Below are positions 43,427 through 55,734 of a DNA stretch of 64,000 nt, one piece after another (position 1 is the stretch's first letter; the number at the start of each line of letters is the position of its first letter). The position numbers were made by a program, and so were the translations under genes. The notes below the pieces were generated by a model. The model saw nothing but the letters and a program-made list of their open reading frames with translations, made no database searches and was not told where the DNA came from. The stretch is from Catonia carolina (lineage: Eukaryota; Arthropoda; Insecta; Hemiptera; Achilidae), in NCBI GenBank assembly GCA_035578175.1, contig JAQMRL010000008.1, forward strand, positions 65,939,041 through 66,003,040, given 5' to 3'.

Positions 43427-44066
43427 GTTGGGCGCCAGCTCTGTTAGCAGAGAATGAGAAATAAATAAAAAAAGACTCCTTGCTTAAAGTAAATATTTAA
43501 TGAATAATAAATTACTTACTAAATCACCTAACTACTAACAAAATTATCCTAACCTATTTTAATTTTTTTTTAAATACTAACATTATTTGCAATCAGTTTT
43601 AAAATATAGCCAACCTTTTTGCCGCGACGTTAATGTATAAACAAAAAATTAAAACCCCTTAATAAATTTGCGAATGAATTACCTCGAATTACGTATCTCC
43701 CCTGTCTTCTTCTTCTCCTGGTCACCTTCGTTCTCCTACTCAATTCTTCAACTACGCCTTCTTCACAAACTCCTCTGTTTAACACTTTAGTCCCAAGGGG
43801 ACTGATTGTGAATTTCCTGGGTTCGAACCAAGAAACCTCTGGTTGACAAGCCTCCCTCTCCCACCTACCTCAATATTCTCAACCCCTTGGAGACCCAACG
43901 GGAAGGAGAACTACCCCAATGATTGGCTGAAAGTTGGTAGGTGGAAGAAAGGCCCAAAAAGACAGAGGGAGAAATACACCCATCTAAACAGTATCAGATG
44001 ATTGACCGTTGGCTATACTTACAACTTATTTTCTAACTACTACTCTAATGTATTACTATTCTAACA
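43427..44066 (-). mobile_element. LTR plus primer-binding site of an LTR retrotransposon, rest lost
   Basis: On the minus strand the LTR runs 44066 to 43442 (625 bp), starting TGTTAGAATAG and ending CTGCTAACA (inverted TGTTAG/CTAACA termini). Four bases later TGGCGCCCAAC (43437-43427) matches the 3' end of an insect tRNA-Lys, the usual primer-binding site. This identifies it as a 5' LTR. Within about 70 bp the internal region stops at a family A fragment, so gag-pol and the 3' LTR are gone. Different family from the solo LTR at 35091-35718. Confidence 0.75.
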
Positions 44067-45314
44067 ATGGGGTTTTCCCAAGCATTATTTCATGTCTTAA
44101 CAGAGTAATGGAAGTTATAGTAATTAGGAATACCATAACATCCATTGTTTATACAATATTGTACTTTTACAATGGTACACTTCTTATAGAGTTATGAGCT
44201 CTTCAAAGAGCAGTGACCAACTTTTGACGTCTTCTGTAGTTCTCTGGTTTAAATAAATTGGAAAGCATACTTTTTTTTAATTCTCTCGCTATTATGAATT
44301 ACTTTCAAGTTCTTCTTAATAAAATTTTTTTTACTATTATTAATTGAATACTGTGTATTTTCTACAAAAATTTGTAGAACGAGGAATGCGATTATAATAT
44401 ATCTCTATGTACGCACAAAAAGCTATCGCCAGAAAAACTGAGGAAATCTTGGTAAAGGTGAATTAAAACTGAAACCTAAATTTGTATGTTTTTATTACAT
44501 TCTGCAGTTTCATCTGGGTTGAATTGGTTTAGTTGCGGAATGAGAAATGAGGGTGTATAATAATACGAATGAGAAAGCGGGGAAAAACGAGGAAAAGCGC
44601 GATAGAAAAGGTGTAACCCTAGTTGCTTACCTCATTCCACGTTCTGGCACGAGTCCACCAACTTCCACCCCGTTCTCTCATAGAATATTACGTATAGAAG
44701 GATCATTTGCTTGTTTTGCCTATCATGTTATTATTCGCATACAAATGTCTCGTAATATTAGGCTGCTTGACTGTGTGTAGCTTACTTTAATGTTACTTCC
44801 CCAGTGTAACCCATATTCCACGTTTCGATATCTCATTCTGATAATCCGAAACCTTTTTTTATGTTGTTTACAATTGCACGAACCTCTGAATCCTTTACTA
44901 GATTAAACTATGAAATACTAGATTGAAGCTGCAGTATCTTTACTACTGTATTTGCCAAGTTGTCATTTCAATAACTAGTTTGAATCCTTTGAGATTTTAC
45001 TTTATCAAATAAGGAATACATTGATATTCTTCACTGAGCTGAATAACTGAACAATAAATTTAACTTTTAAGTTTATCGGGCTGACCAAATACAACTATCG
45101 TCCCACCATGAGATTTTAAAAATTAAGTGTTCTTCAGTCAATTTAAAATTCATGTATTAACGTTTCTTCTTATTGCTGATGAGAAGATTCTTTTTAATTT
45201 TAATGAAAAGCTTTTATATAGGTCTTTTGAAAGTAGAGTAAATAAAATTTGTAGCTAAGTGATTGGATTAATAGTATTTCTTCCATATAAAAAATTATTT
45301 TGTTTAACATTTCT
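44067..45314. other. No convincing feature
   Basis: A 77-codon plus ORF (44547-44780) has no resemblance to anything I know. The rest is AT-rich. Confidence 0.4.
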
Positions 45315-46150
45315 TTCTACCGCGAGGATGGAATGTCTGCAACGTTTGCCGGTGACACAGCAATATTAGCCAGCAAAGCCAGGAGTGAAGACGTAACACT
45401 TAATCTTCAACATCACATGAACACTATACAACATTGGTGTACTACTTGGAAAATTAAACTTAATGCTGAAAAATCACAACACGTTACATTTACTCTCAGA
45501 CGACAAACTTGTCCCCCGTTTATTTACACATTACACCGATCCCACAAAAACCCTCAGTGAAATATTTAAGACTGACACTAAACAGAAGACTGACATGGAA
45601 TCTACATACCAGACTTAAAAGGTAATCTCTCAACGCGCGGTTAAAACTTCTCTACAGTCTTATTCTCCATAATTCTCCTCTTCCAATTACTCAGAAACTT
45701 AACTGTTACAAGGTAGGCCTACTTCTTCGTCCTATTTGGACCTACGGTTCAGTTATCAATGGATCAACTTAAGTATCTAACATAAAACGTATTCAGGCAT
45801 TCCAGAACAAAACTTTACGCATCATCACAGGCTGTCCAACATACGTCAGTAACAAAACATTACATAGAGACCTTAACATCGAAACGGTAGGCGAAACAAT
45901 AAAGAGACTATTCGGACGTTTTCGTAGCAAACTACACTATCAAACGAATCTACAAATTCAGTCATTGTCCGCTTCTGACCTATCACACAACCCACCTAGA
46001 AGGCTGAAAAGGCAATGGAGTAGAGACATTTCGTAAATCGTCTTGAGGGGTTGCCGCTGGGCGACTGCCTCACACAAGTGACATCAAGCTGCAGACATTT
46101 AAGCTGCTGGTTGTGTTGAATTGTTACACAGTTGTAATTTCTTTTTCTTA
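45315..46150 (+). pseudogene. Jockey-like LINE, 5'-truncated, catalytic site mutated
   Basis: Begins just before the RT catalytic box, which reads A-T-F-A-G-D-T-A-I-L: the first Asp of the usual (Y/F)ADD is Gly. It continues L-N-L-Q-H-H-M-N, W-K-I-K-L-N-A-E-K-S, then with frameshifts L-R-P-I-W-T-Y-G-S, R-I-Q-A-F-Q-N-K-T-L-R-I-I, V-S-N-K-T-L-H-R-D-L, and the tail P-P-R-R-L-K-R-Q-W-S-R-D-I-S with a stop at about 46036. The 3' UTR includes TACACAGTTGTAATTTC. Same subgroup as the LINE at 32755-33996. Confidence 0.85.
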
Positions 46151-46859
46151 AATTAAATCATAAAAATATGAATAATTAATATTTTCTTTATTTTAAAGTA
46201 ATAAAGCCATTATTAATATTATTATTAGTTGATTTTGTTTGTGTGAGCGCGCGCGTAATTTGTGGATACCTAAAAGATTGCATTTTAAGGGTCTTAATTC
46301 AATAATAAAATTATCAACAAACATTATTTAGTAAACATTTACCCTTCTGTTAGTTGCTGATATTCTAATTTGCTATGAAAATTAACAATTCAGCAACTTT
46401 ACAGAATATGCAAATATGACCGCATCGATTTCATTATACTCTGTTGATATACGTATCAACAATGATTCTGGTTCGATTACAAAGATTGGTACACAAAGAA
46501 TAAAATACCATATGAAATTTTTTATCGACTTTAACAACGTTTATAAAACGTGGGTGATTTAAATATATAATAATAAAATATATTTTTAGTTCATATTATG
46601 TTCTAAACAGTTTAAATTAAAGATATTTTTTAATAATTTATCAGACATCGATGACAGTCCGTGGTCATTCGCCTTCGTCAAAATCTGTTTAAAATAACTC
46701 AACACAAAGAAACCTATTGGCACCGGGAAAACCGGTGTTGGGTCCGTTTACGCTTCACCATTGAAATTCAAACTTATAAACCTAAGTGTCAAGGACGTAT
46801 AGGGAAGGCCCTTCACTAGTCAAAACAAAATATGTTTGTGTTCATAAAGAAATTGCATC
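46151..46859. other. No feature seen
   Basis: AT-rich with a short alternating GC run near 46246-46254. Confidence 0.4.
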
Positions 46860-47250
46860 CCCATAACAGGCAGGTGGAGTGTTAAATTTTTTGCATTCGA
46901 TCTGCTAGTTCCAGGACTACAAAAAATAGTTCGGTTTCTTATCACAAGTCAGCTAATATGACTAAATAATTTGGGAACAAGAGAGGTAGGGGTGTAAAAG
47001 ACACTAGTCAGAGTTAATTCTTCTGAAAGTAATGAATTTCATTATACAGCCAGACCCTGTGGCTTATGAAGTGAAAATGTCATTTGCAGAGTGGAAAATA
47101 TGTGCTCTTCAGAGTGCCTGACATGCTGATAAGCATACTTTTTAACTCAGTGAGGAAGGCATCGGTAAACCATCGCACTCTTCGTTTTACTTAGTAAAGC
47201 CTCTAGAGGGTTCAAACCAGCTTTTCAGCTGATTACCTACACAATAACAT
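46860..47250 (+). repeat. Family B SINE-like repeat, copy 3
   Basis: Plus-orientation copy, CCCATAACAGGCAGGTGGAG to TAATGAATTTCATTATACAG to the TTCAAACCAGCTTTTCAGCT end. AGAAATT on both sides (46853-46859 and about 47253-47259) could be a short target duplication. Confidence 0.8.
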
Positions 47251-47259
47251 AGAAATTCC

Positions 47260-47877
47260 GTCAAATATCAGAAATCCAAAACACATATGTCAGGTCCAAT
47301 GGATCCAATTTAAAGTTCTTGAATTCCTTTTGGATTTAGTGAATGAGGAGTTTAGTGTTGAACTGTTAGACTAATCCATATGAATTTAAAAAGTTGAAAC
47401 TTAAAACTAAATTTATTTATTTTACAACGATAATTAAGGTCAATCGACATGAATTTTTTAAATGTTTTCAAATAGAAACGAAGAAACAGTTCAAATAAAA
47501 CATTAAATGATTGTTTTCAGTGTAAAATTTCAAGAAAACTTTCTTTTATTTTCTACGCATCAAACGATAAAATTCCCTTGAAATGATTCGTAGCTGTATT
47601 ATAATTTATAGTTGAAAATAATATAGAATTGAATTTTAAAAAACCCGTACAATATATAATCTGTTCTTTACATAATATATTAATGGATATAATAGATTTA
47701 ACCAACAATAATTAATAAACCACGGTTTATTAATAATTAATAGATAAAACAAAATATAATAGCTTTGCTAAAATGTTAATTTACCATGAAATGATATCTC
47801 CCATTGGAGATACATGTAAAGTATAAATACTGTAACAGTTTGATATGTATCACAGTAATATAATGAAACTAAACTTA
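47260..47877. other. No feature seen
   Basis: AT-rich, unrecognised. Confidence 0.4.
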
Positions 47878-48930
47878 AAAATCTGGTGTGAAACACTTAC
47901 ACGACGTTTTCTTGCCAATTTAAATAATAAAATCATGACCTATCTTTAATCATGAGTGAACAATATAAAAATATTGGCTAACCTAATTTCAAACATTTGT
48001 AAATGACGTAAAATGAAAATCAATCTCTGTGGGACTTAAAAATATTAAAAATCATCAGATGACGCTAAACTAGGCACTTAAAAAAACGAAATAAAATTGG
48101 TAGGTTTTTAATTTTCTATACCGTTTATTATATATACAATTTATATTTAAATTTATATATTTTTTCTGCTCATAATAGACAGGTGGAGTGTCAAATTATT
48201 TACTCTCAATCTGTTCGTTGCAGGGCTAAAATACATAGTACTGTTTCTTATCACATGGTCAACCAATTAAATGACTGAATCATTAAAGAACAGTAGAGGT
48301 AGAGGTGTAAAAGACACTAATCAGAGTTACGTTTATACTATAACTGTATATTACTAAAAGTAATGAATTTTATTATGCAGCCAGACCCTGTGGTGAATAA
48401 AGTGAAGGTGTCATTTGCAGAGTGGAAAATATGTGTTTTTCAGAGGGCCCGGCATGCTGATACTCTTCCACTGAGTGAGGAAGGCAATTGTAAACCACCT
48501 CACTCCTCGGTTTACTAAGTAAAACCTCTACAGGTTCAAACCAGCCTTTCGGCTGATGACCTAAACAACATACAATTTTGTCATAAAATGCATTGTCTTT
48601 AAAAATTCCACTTTTTACCTATTTTACGAGAAAAATAGAGAAAATTTCTGATTGACGCTTAACTAAGCGTGGTAGAAAAAACGCTTGAAAGTTGTAAGTT
48701 TTAAATTTCTTACAACATTCATTATACTCGTTATGACCACAATCTTACAAAACATTTTGTACCACGAGAGCACAGCCTCCCCAAGACTTTCAGCAGACAT
48801 GGTGTTTATCTTATCTTGCAGAGCATAGAAAATTTTGTAAATGAGGCGATTTTTAAAAAAACGTTGTAGGAGCCGGTATGAGAAAATTGCAAAAATGTAC
48901 TGAGTCGCTTGACCGATCCTGTTAGTTTTT
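47878..48930 (-). repeat. Family A repeat, copy 8, split by a family B copy
   Basis: Minus-orientation copy. The 3' end has GGTGTGAAACACTTACAC and TTTTCTTGCCA; the body runs to about 48171 and resumes after the family B copy at 48573. It extends to GTTGTAGGAGCCGG and GAGAAAATTGC and is truncated near 48930 before the microsatellite and the 5' end. Confidence 0.75.
48172..48572 (+). repeat. Family B SINE-like repeat, copy 4
   Basis: CTCATAATAGACAGGTGGAG to GGCTGATGACCTAAACAACA. It carries a ~25-bp local expansion near 48328-48355 relative to copy 2. Inserted in family A copy 8; the exact target duplication is not clear. Confidence 0.8.
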
Positions 48931-50516
48931 ACTTTTCTCTTTGTGATAGTTTACCTATTTCTTAATGCTCATTTATTGAATTAATTTTCCATAAAGTTAA
49001 AATATTTTCATTGTGTTAGTTAAAATATATTGTAAAGTAGTAATAGTCATAAAATAAAAGTTTTATATAATATGTATATTTATATTTCTCTCTATTACAA
49101 ATTTACAAACATAATCTAACAGTTTTTTTAAAAATTTATAAAAAATTTTAAAAAATTTCTATTATTAAAATAAAAATATATTATTGATATTTTATGTAAA
49201 TTTAATTGAATTTAACATTTATTTTATGTTTTCTTTTTAATTCTGTTTAACGCAATCTTTGTAACCTATTTAACTGTAGTAATTTAACTAAGTAATTTTT
49301 ACAGTAGGTATGTGTATTTAAGTGATAAATTTTTTTTGATCTGTACACTCCTATGCGCGGACAGAACTCTTTGTAAAAAAGATTTTTTACGTATAAGTAT
49401 ATTAAGTTTAAAATACTGTATACTTGTACAGCTTACTTTTGTTCATGTAAATTTAACTAAATAAAATAAATAATCATGTTATAAATTAACATAACAGACG
49501 TATGCACAAAAAAGTTGGTCTATCTCATGTAAACTTACAATAACATGTTATCAAAATTGACTTACATAAATTTACAATTAAAAATGTACATAAAAGGTGA
49601 ATTACGATTCTAAATATTTTAATATCTTTATATTTCAAGTATTGTTAGTTCATATTATTATAGAACTTTACATTTTGCCATCGTTATGCTTAGATTAAAT
49701 TTTAATTTTCTTCAGTGTGTCCTTTACAATTTTATATACATCTGCATACTCTAATAAACATTTAGAATAAAGGGATGACAAGACAAAAGGGCTTTGAACC
49801 CTTTTTCAGGGAGAAAATAGCAAATAATCTTATATATATGTATATATAGTAATATCGTGGAAGTATTACTTGAGTATAAAGAAGGAATCATGCAGGCAGT
49901 TGTTGCAAAGTAAATAGGGAAGAACAAACCGGCATCAGAGGTCTGACGTTTTACTGATCCAATGACTAACGAGGGTTCTGGACTGAACTGATCAGTATGC
50001 GGAACGCCGACTAGCGGACAAAAACTCAAACATCAACTCTTGACAGGCTAAGTGCTTCCCGCCAGTCGTTCTGATTTACTCACCAGGCTCTTATTTTCTT
50101 TTTCTTTCTTCATTTCTTCAAACGTTTCTCTTGTATTTTTTATTTTCATTTCTTTTTCGTTTGATTCTTTTTGTCGGAATTGCCTTGGTATGATATACTC
50201 TATCTTACCCATATATATGTACGCAACAATTTATTACTTACATGTCAGACCATTTATGTATTCTGTGTGATAAAATATATCTTCCTGCAAGATTCAAATG
50301 TAAATGCATAAAACGTGAACGTATTCATCGGTATATATCTTCCCTACCGTTAAAATATCTTATGATATACACCTTCTACGAACAAGTATTTTCGCTTATT
50401 CCTGACTAATCAAATCGGAAAATAAATTTGCCAAATTTTCTAAATTACGGAATTATTTGCATGAAGTTGATGAAACGTTGTAGATGTGACACCTAGTTAA
50501 AATGGTGATTGAATAT
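48931..50516. other. AT-rich region, no convincing feature
   Basis: Two divergent short ORFs at 49751-50029 (minus) and 50052-50270 (plus) have no family resemblance. Confidence 0.4.
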
Positions 50517-51358
50517 TTTTTACTTTCTCTTGCCAGTATGAATATATAGAAAGGAAAGTATTGTTTTCATGTCGATTTTTCGAAATCGAAATTTTACCGA
50601 ATCTACAAGTTTTCAGACCCCCTGAACCCAAAAACATGTTTTTAGCGATTGGTCTGTGTGTGTGTGTGTGAACAAAATATCTCAAGAACGGAACATCGTA
50701 CGAACTTAAAACTTGAAACTTAAGTTAGATACCGCTAGAGGACCCGGCACAAACATTTTCATCAAAATCTGTCAACCGGTCACGTTTTTGCGATTTTCTC
50801 AAAAAACTGGTCCTACGATTTTTTTAAACATCGCCACGTTTACTAAATTTTTTATGCTCTATGCGTTATGTCTGCTTAAAGTTTTTGAAGAGGCTGTTTT
50901 CACGTAAGAAAATTGTTTTTTTAAGATTGCTGCCTTAATATGCATTTCAACGCAAAAGTGTATATCATAAAATTTATAGAAAATTTTAAAACCTACAATT
51001 TTCGTTTCTGTTTTTTTCTCAAGAAACTTGTAAAAAAATCGATTTTTTTAATATTTTACTCTTAGTATGCATTTTACGACAAAAGTGTATAATAAAATTT
51101 ATAGGAAATTAAAAGATCTACAACTTTTGTTTAAAGCATTTTTCTAAAGCAGTTTAGCGTGAAAGAGTGATTTTCCATATTTTTATGCCAATCTGAGGTT
51201 GATTTTAATTTTGCGTTTTTCAATCATGATTAAAATAAGATTAGGTTTATTTAGGGTTAGTTTTTTGTTTATTACTTTATGTTTTATTAGTTAGGTTATA
51301 TTGTTCATTAATTGCATTGGCAGGATAAAGTCGTGTGAATGTTTCACACCAGATTTTT
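50517..51358 (+). repeat. Family A repeat, copy 9, full length, reference copy
   Basis: Starts TTTTTACTTTCTCTTGCCAG (subterminal motif ACTTTCTCTTGCCA at 50522-50535), then a TATGAATATATAG block, a (TG)n tract near 50655-50669 and two internal ~180-bp subunits. It ends with TTGGCAGGATAAAG, the hairpin GTGTGAATGTTTCACACC (51333-51350) and a T run. About 840 bp, no coding capacity. Confidence 0.85.
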
Positions 51359-51360
51359 TT

Positions 51361-52479
51361 TTTTTTTAGATTTAGATTTTTATTTTAAAGATTAATTTAA
51401 TTGAAGAATAAGAATGAATTTTATGGTTATTTTAGTAGTGAATATTATTTTAGTAGTATGAATTTATTTTTAATATAATTTTGTTTCTTTAATTTTAATA
51501 GGTTCGCTAAAAATTTTAATTCAGTTTGAGAAGTCGGTAAAAATGCAATGCAATGCAGTGGAATATTTAATTATATTTTAATTATTTTTAATTCACAAAT
51601 TACTGAATTAGTACAAATTGTTTATGGTTGTAAAGCAGTTAATCGTTAACCAACAAGCGTTTCCGGCTAAACTCACTGCGTGGAAAAACGTATAATTTAA
51701 CTGAAAAACTATTTAATAAATGTAATTTACTACTGAAAACTATCACTACAAATAAAGAAATCAAAATGTTAGGGAAACGAAAGTATATTTATTAAAAATA
51801 TTATTCTTTAACTCTAAATTGATTAATAATGTTGAATTTAAATTTGGAAAAACTAATAATAAATTTATAAATTTGATCGTTGACACCTTACCACACACGT
51901 CGTTGAATTCGTTTATATCTGATCTTGGTATTTAAAAATAAATAATGAATTCCATTCAATTTGAGCTTTGCTCCTTAAAAAAATCTTCATTTTTGTCTAC
52001 TGCGACAGTTATTTTAATTTTTCAGTAAACGATTATTTAATCTTATTGTTCGTAGACGATATAGATATTTTATCCAAATATTTGCATCTATATATTTTTA
52101 CCTATAGTTTTTTTATTCATCAATTCTTTTTGAAATATAATTATTTTGCTTCAATATATCACTAAATATTCAAAATTTATTAATCAGAACAATAAAATAA
52201 AATTTTAGGTTCGGTGTCCAACTACCGACAAATTAGAACTTTTCATTACCATTGTTAAGAAATTTTTACTTGTACTTCTATATCAAATTCATATTCATCA
52301 CAAATAAAAATTATTTTAAATTTAAATAACCGAAGTTAATAATGTCGAAAGAATTTAGTTTACAAAAAAGGTTTTACCTTAAATATGTATTATTTAACAA
52401 AAATAGAATTATTAACAATACATCTTATGTACTAACATTTATTCATACTATGAATTTTGAAAAATCATTCATTTTTAAA
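51361..52479. other. AT-rich region, no feature seen
   Basis: Very AT-rich. A 65-codon ORF at 51968-52165 is of the low-complexity kind expected by chance. Confidence 0.4.
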
Positions 52480-52543
52480 ACACCCACCGGGTTAGTCTAG
52501 AGGTAAAGTCGTCGCCGCGAGTCAGCTGTTTAACAGCTTACTA

Positions 52544-54733
52544 CTGTTTGTCTGTGACTTGATGGCCCCTCGCAGAGGGGAGCAATATGCGGATTGTAAA
52601 ACCATTTCAGAAAACATATCTAATTTTTTTTTTAGGTCACTGAAACTTTTCGGAATTGACGTACTTTTATAAAACAAAGTATTTCGCATGTTTTTGTTCT
52701 ATAAAATTATTTCGAAAAACACACGCCTAATGAGATAATGTATAATTTAGTAAAAACTTTGTTTTTGAAGAGAAAACCGTATTTTTTCAAATACATCGTC
52801 ATTGTTCAACAACTATTCCACGGATTAACATAAAATTTGGCAGGCTTGTTCTGTAATAATTATGAAAAACGATGATGCAATAAAATTTAACAGAAAATCA
52901 ATACTTTTTAAGTTACAAGGTATTTTCATAAATACATTTTGTAAAATCGCGAAACACGACATAAAAAAGTCAGCATGCGAGAAACTTTTTTGTCTTTAAA
53001 GATAACTGTACACTGTAAGCGAATGAAGTAAAGAGAAAATTTTGAATTAATTTTTAGTGAAAGAATTATTTAAATTTGACGAACCGTATAGGAATTACAA
53101 GGATTTAAGTATACCATCAATTACAAGCTCACGCATCCAAAGCGCATGAAAGGCGTAGGCCTACGTAATAGTATTATAGGCTATTTTAGTACATGTATAA
53201 AATTACACCCTTATTGTTTATCTGTTCTGTCACGTAAAATTTATTTTTGACAACGCTTTTGTAAAAAGTAAAATATTGTTTTTTTTATTTTCAAGAAACC
53301 ATTTCCGAATATTTCAGTAAGCATGTTGTCATTTTTTTCAACCAGTTCTGTAGTATCGTTGCAATGCGTCGGACGTAACTTTTACTTTCCGGGCATACAT
53401 TTAAGTTACATATTGTAGTCGTAACTATTTTATCATTTATATTAGGTTATCGTTTACTTTTGCTACACAAATATTATAAATTACATACACATTACGTTTA
53501 CTACATGAACACTACATTACTACATTAACATTTCATTTACTTGTGAATGGTGCTTCAATTGTTGTGTCTTGCTCGGGTCATGTGTGTTTGATAATAGTTT
53601 CATATATTCACCAATACTTTAGGTAATTAGGAAGATGTTAGTTTCAGTTATGCCTTTATGGTTTATAACATATATTAAAACCGTAAACAAATATGGATGC
53701 AAAACGGAAACATGGTCAAACCGTTCACAGTGATGGAAGAAATGTAATAAACAATGTCACTAAACGTTGAGATGAAGAACGGGTTACTAATTTACTTAGT
53801 CTTCCTTTACAGAAAGTTACACAAGGAGCTGTAATTAACAATTTCCCTAAATTAAGATTCCAATACAGTTATTCGTTCAAATAAATATTGGTGATAAGTA
53901 ATGGTAGTAGTAGAATACCAGCGCAGTTTATTATCATGCAATGCGCGCCGCGCAGTTGCGAAATTTGAACTGTGTTAGTTTTAAAACGGATGATCCGATT
54001 TGAATGATTTTTTTAGAGAAAATATATTTAAGCTCTGTTAATAAACTTCATGCGTGCACTTTTTCGAATGACGGAAAAATTTTCCCGATATTAACTTTTC
54101 AAAACGGCGCTCGAAAATAGTATCGTTTTTTCGAATACCTTACGTCAGTACAATCAAAGTACAGCGTTTTTTAAATCCTTGTAACTCCTATACGGTTCGT
54201 CAAATTTAAATAATTCTTTCACTAAAAATTAATTCAAAATTTTCTCTTTACTTCATTTGCTTACAGTGTACAGTTATCTTTAAAGACAAAAAAGTTTCTC
54301 GCATGCTGACTTTTTTATGTCGTGTTTCGCGATTTTACAAAATGTATTTATGAAAATACCTTGTAACTTAAAAAGTGTTGATTTTCTGTTAAATTTTATT
54401 GCATCATCGTTTTTCATAATTATTACAGAACAAGCCTGCCAAATTTTACGTTAATCCGTGGAATAGTTGTTGAACAATGACGATGTATTTGAAAAAATAC
54501 GGTTTTCTCTTCAAAAACAAAGTTTTTACTAAATTATACATTATCTCATAAGGCGTGTGTTTTTCGAAATAATTTTATAGAGCAAAAAACATGCGAAATA
54601 CTTTGTTTTATAAAAATACGTCATTTTCGAAAAGTTTCAGTGACCTTAAAAAAAATTAGATGTTTTCTGAAATGGTTTTACAATCCGCATATTGCTTCCC
54701 TCTGCGAGGGGCCATCAAGTCACAGACAAACAG
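52544..54733. mobile_element. 2.2-kb fold-back element with ~565-bp inverted arms
   Basis: The left arm 52544-53108 and right arm 54171-54733 are reverse complements with only scattered differences. Termini are CTGTTTGTCTGTGACTTGAT and its complement. The ends sit next to TA on both sides (52542-52543 and 54734-54735). Alternatively CTTACTA (52537-52543 and 54742-54748) is the duplication. The 1.06-kb interior holds a decayed plus-strand reading at 53693-53881 that resembles the N-terminus of IS630/Tc1-like transposases. Inserted in SINE-2. Confidence 0.8.
53693..53881 (+). pseudogene. Transposase N-terminal remnant inside the fold-back element
   Basis: Reads M-D-A-K-R-K-H-G-Q-T-V-H-S-D-G-R-N-V-I-N-N-V, a stop, then D-E-E-R-V-T-N-L-L and a stop at about 53881. 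The 'GxTVHSxGRxxIxNVxxxxDEE' pattern parallels K-L-G-R-K-L-H-R-Q-A-R-E-I-I-S-N at 34054 and is typical of the start of IS630/Tc1-like transposases. No catalytic region follows. Confidence 0.5.
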
Positions 54734-55012
54734 TACTTTTACTTACTAAATTACTTTCGGAGACGAAGGTTCCTGATTCAAATCCCAGTAAAGATAGATA
54801 CTTTTATACATAATTTGAATACTAGACAGCGTATACCGGTGTACTTTTATGGTTGGGGTTCAATTAACCAGAATCTCTCAGGAATGGTCGATTTCGGTCT
54901 GTACAAGACTACATCTCATTTACACATCATACACATCACCTTCATCTCATTGGGTCATGGGGATGCTTATTGTTCCGAATTGAACATATTACAACGAACA
55001 CATTAGGGATAA

Positions 55013-55529
55013 AAAAGATTCAAACATCTGATTTGAATAATCAGCTGTTTCAAATGTCAACAGGTAAAATTGTCTGCTGCAGGGTTTATTTTATCGAAGA
55101 ATCATGTAACCATTTTATTACACATTCTGTCTTTACTTATCAGAATTCGTACACGCGTATTGGGTGAAACCTTTTCGTTATTTATAAACATATACTTGTA
55201 TAAATTATAGCTATACTTTTTTTGTAATCTAGGAAAGTTTTTTTGATGATTTGTAGGTCAGTATATTCATTTGTAAGTAACAAATCAACATGCGATATCA
55301 CAATAATAGAGGAAAATAAAAGTATAATTTTAAAAGAAATAAGTAAAAGACGTTTGGGGGAATACTAATAGCCATCAACCGATTTATCAAGTTTCAGGAA
55401 AATAAGAAATAAATAACAGTGGGCTGAATATATGATTTGTTTTTGTGTATTATTACTTTTCAGCTTTCTTAATAGTAATTATTTTCCCTAAAATATGAAA
55501 ATGTATTTTCATAATACAGAGTGATTTTT
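55013..55529. other. No feature seen
   Basis: AT-rich, unrecognised. Confidence 0.4.
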
Positions 55530-55734
55530 TAGTCCTCTTACCCAATTGTCTGGTAATTTTTTTTTAATAAAGGGAAATTTTTTTGTGACACGAAGTTGGT
55601 AGCCCTACTCAACCGGTATAAATACACCAGTGTAAGTTGATTCTCCTTGAGTTGTGTAAAATTTTGTGCCATTTCCGGTCGTGTTATGAACAGAATGTAT
55701 TTTACCCTAGCACAAACGCTTGTTTAAATCTGAA

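Larger units (their letters stand above)
52480..55012 (+). repeat. tRNA-derived SINE-2, split by a fold-back element
   Basis: The head at 52480-52543 starts CACCCACCGGGTTAGTCTAG with an A-box-like GTTAGTCTAGAGGTAAAG. After the 2.2-kb insertion the SINE resumes with a B-box-like CTGATTCAAATCCCAG (54773-54788) and the body ATTTGAATACTAGACAG, CTCAGGAATGGTCGAT, CTACATCTCATTTACACATC and CTCATTGGGTCATGG. I recall similar SINEs from hemipteran genomes. Partial copies lie at 8255-8340 and 62362-63475. Confidence 0.75.
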
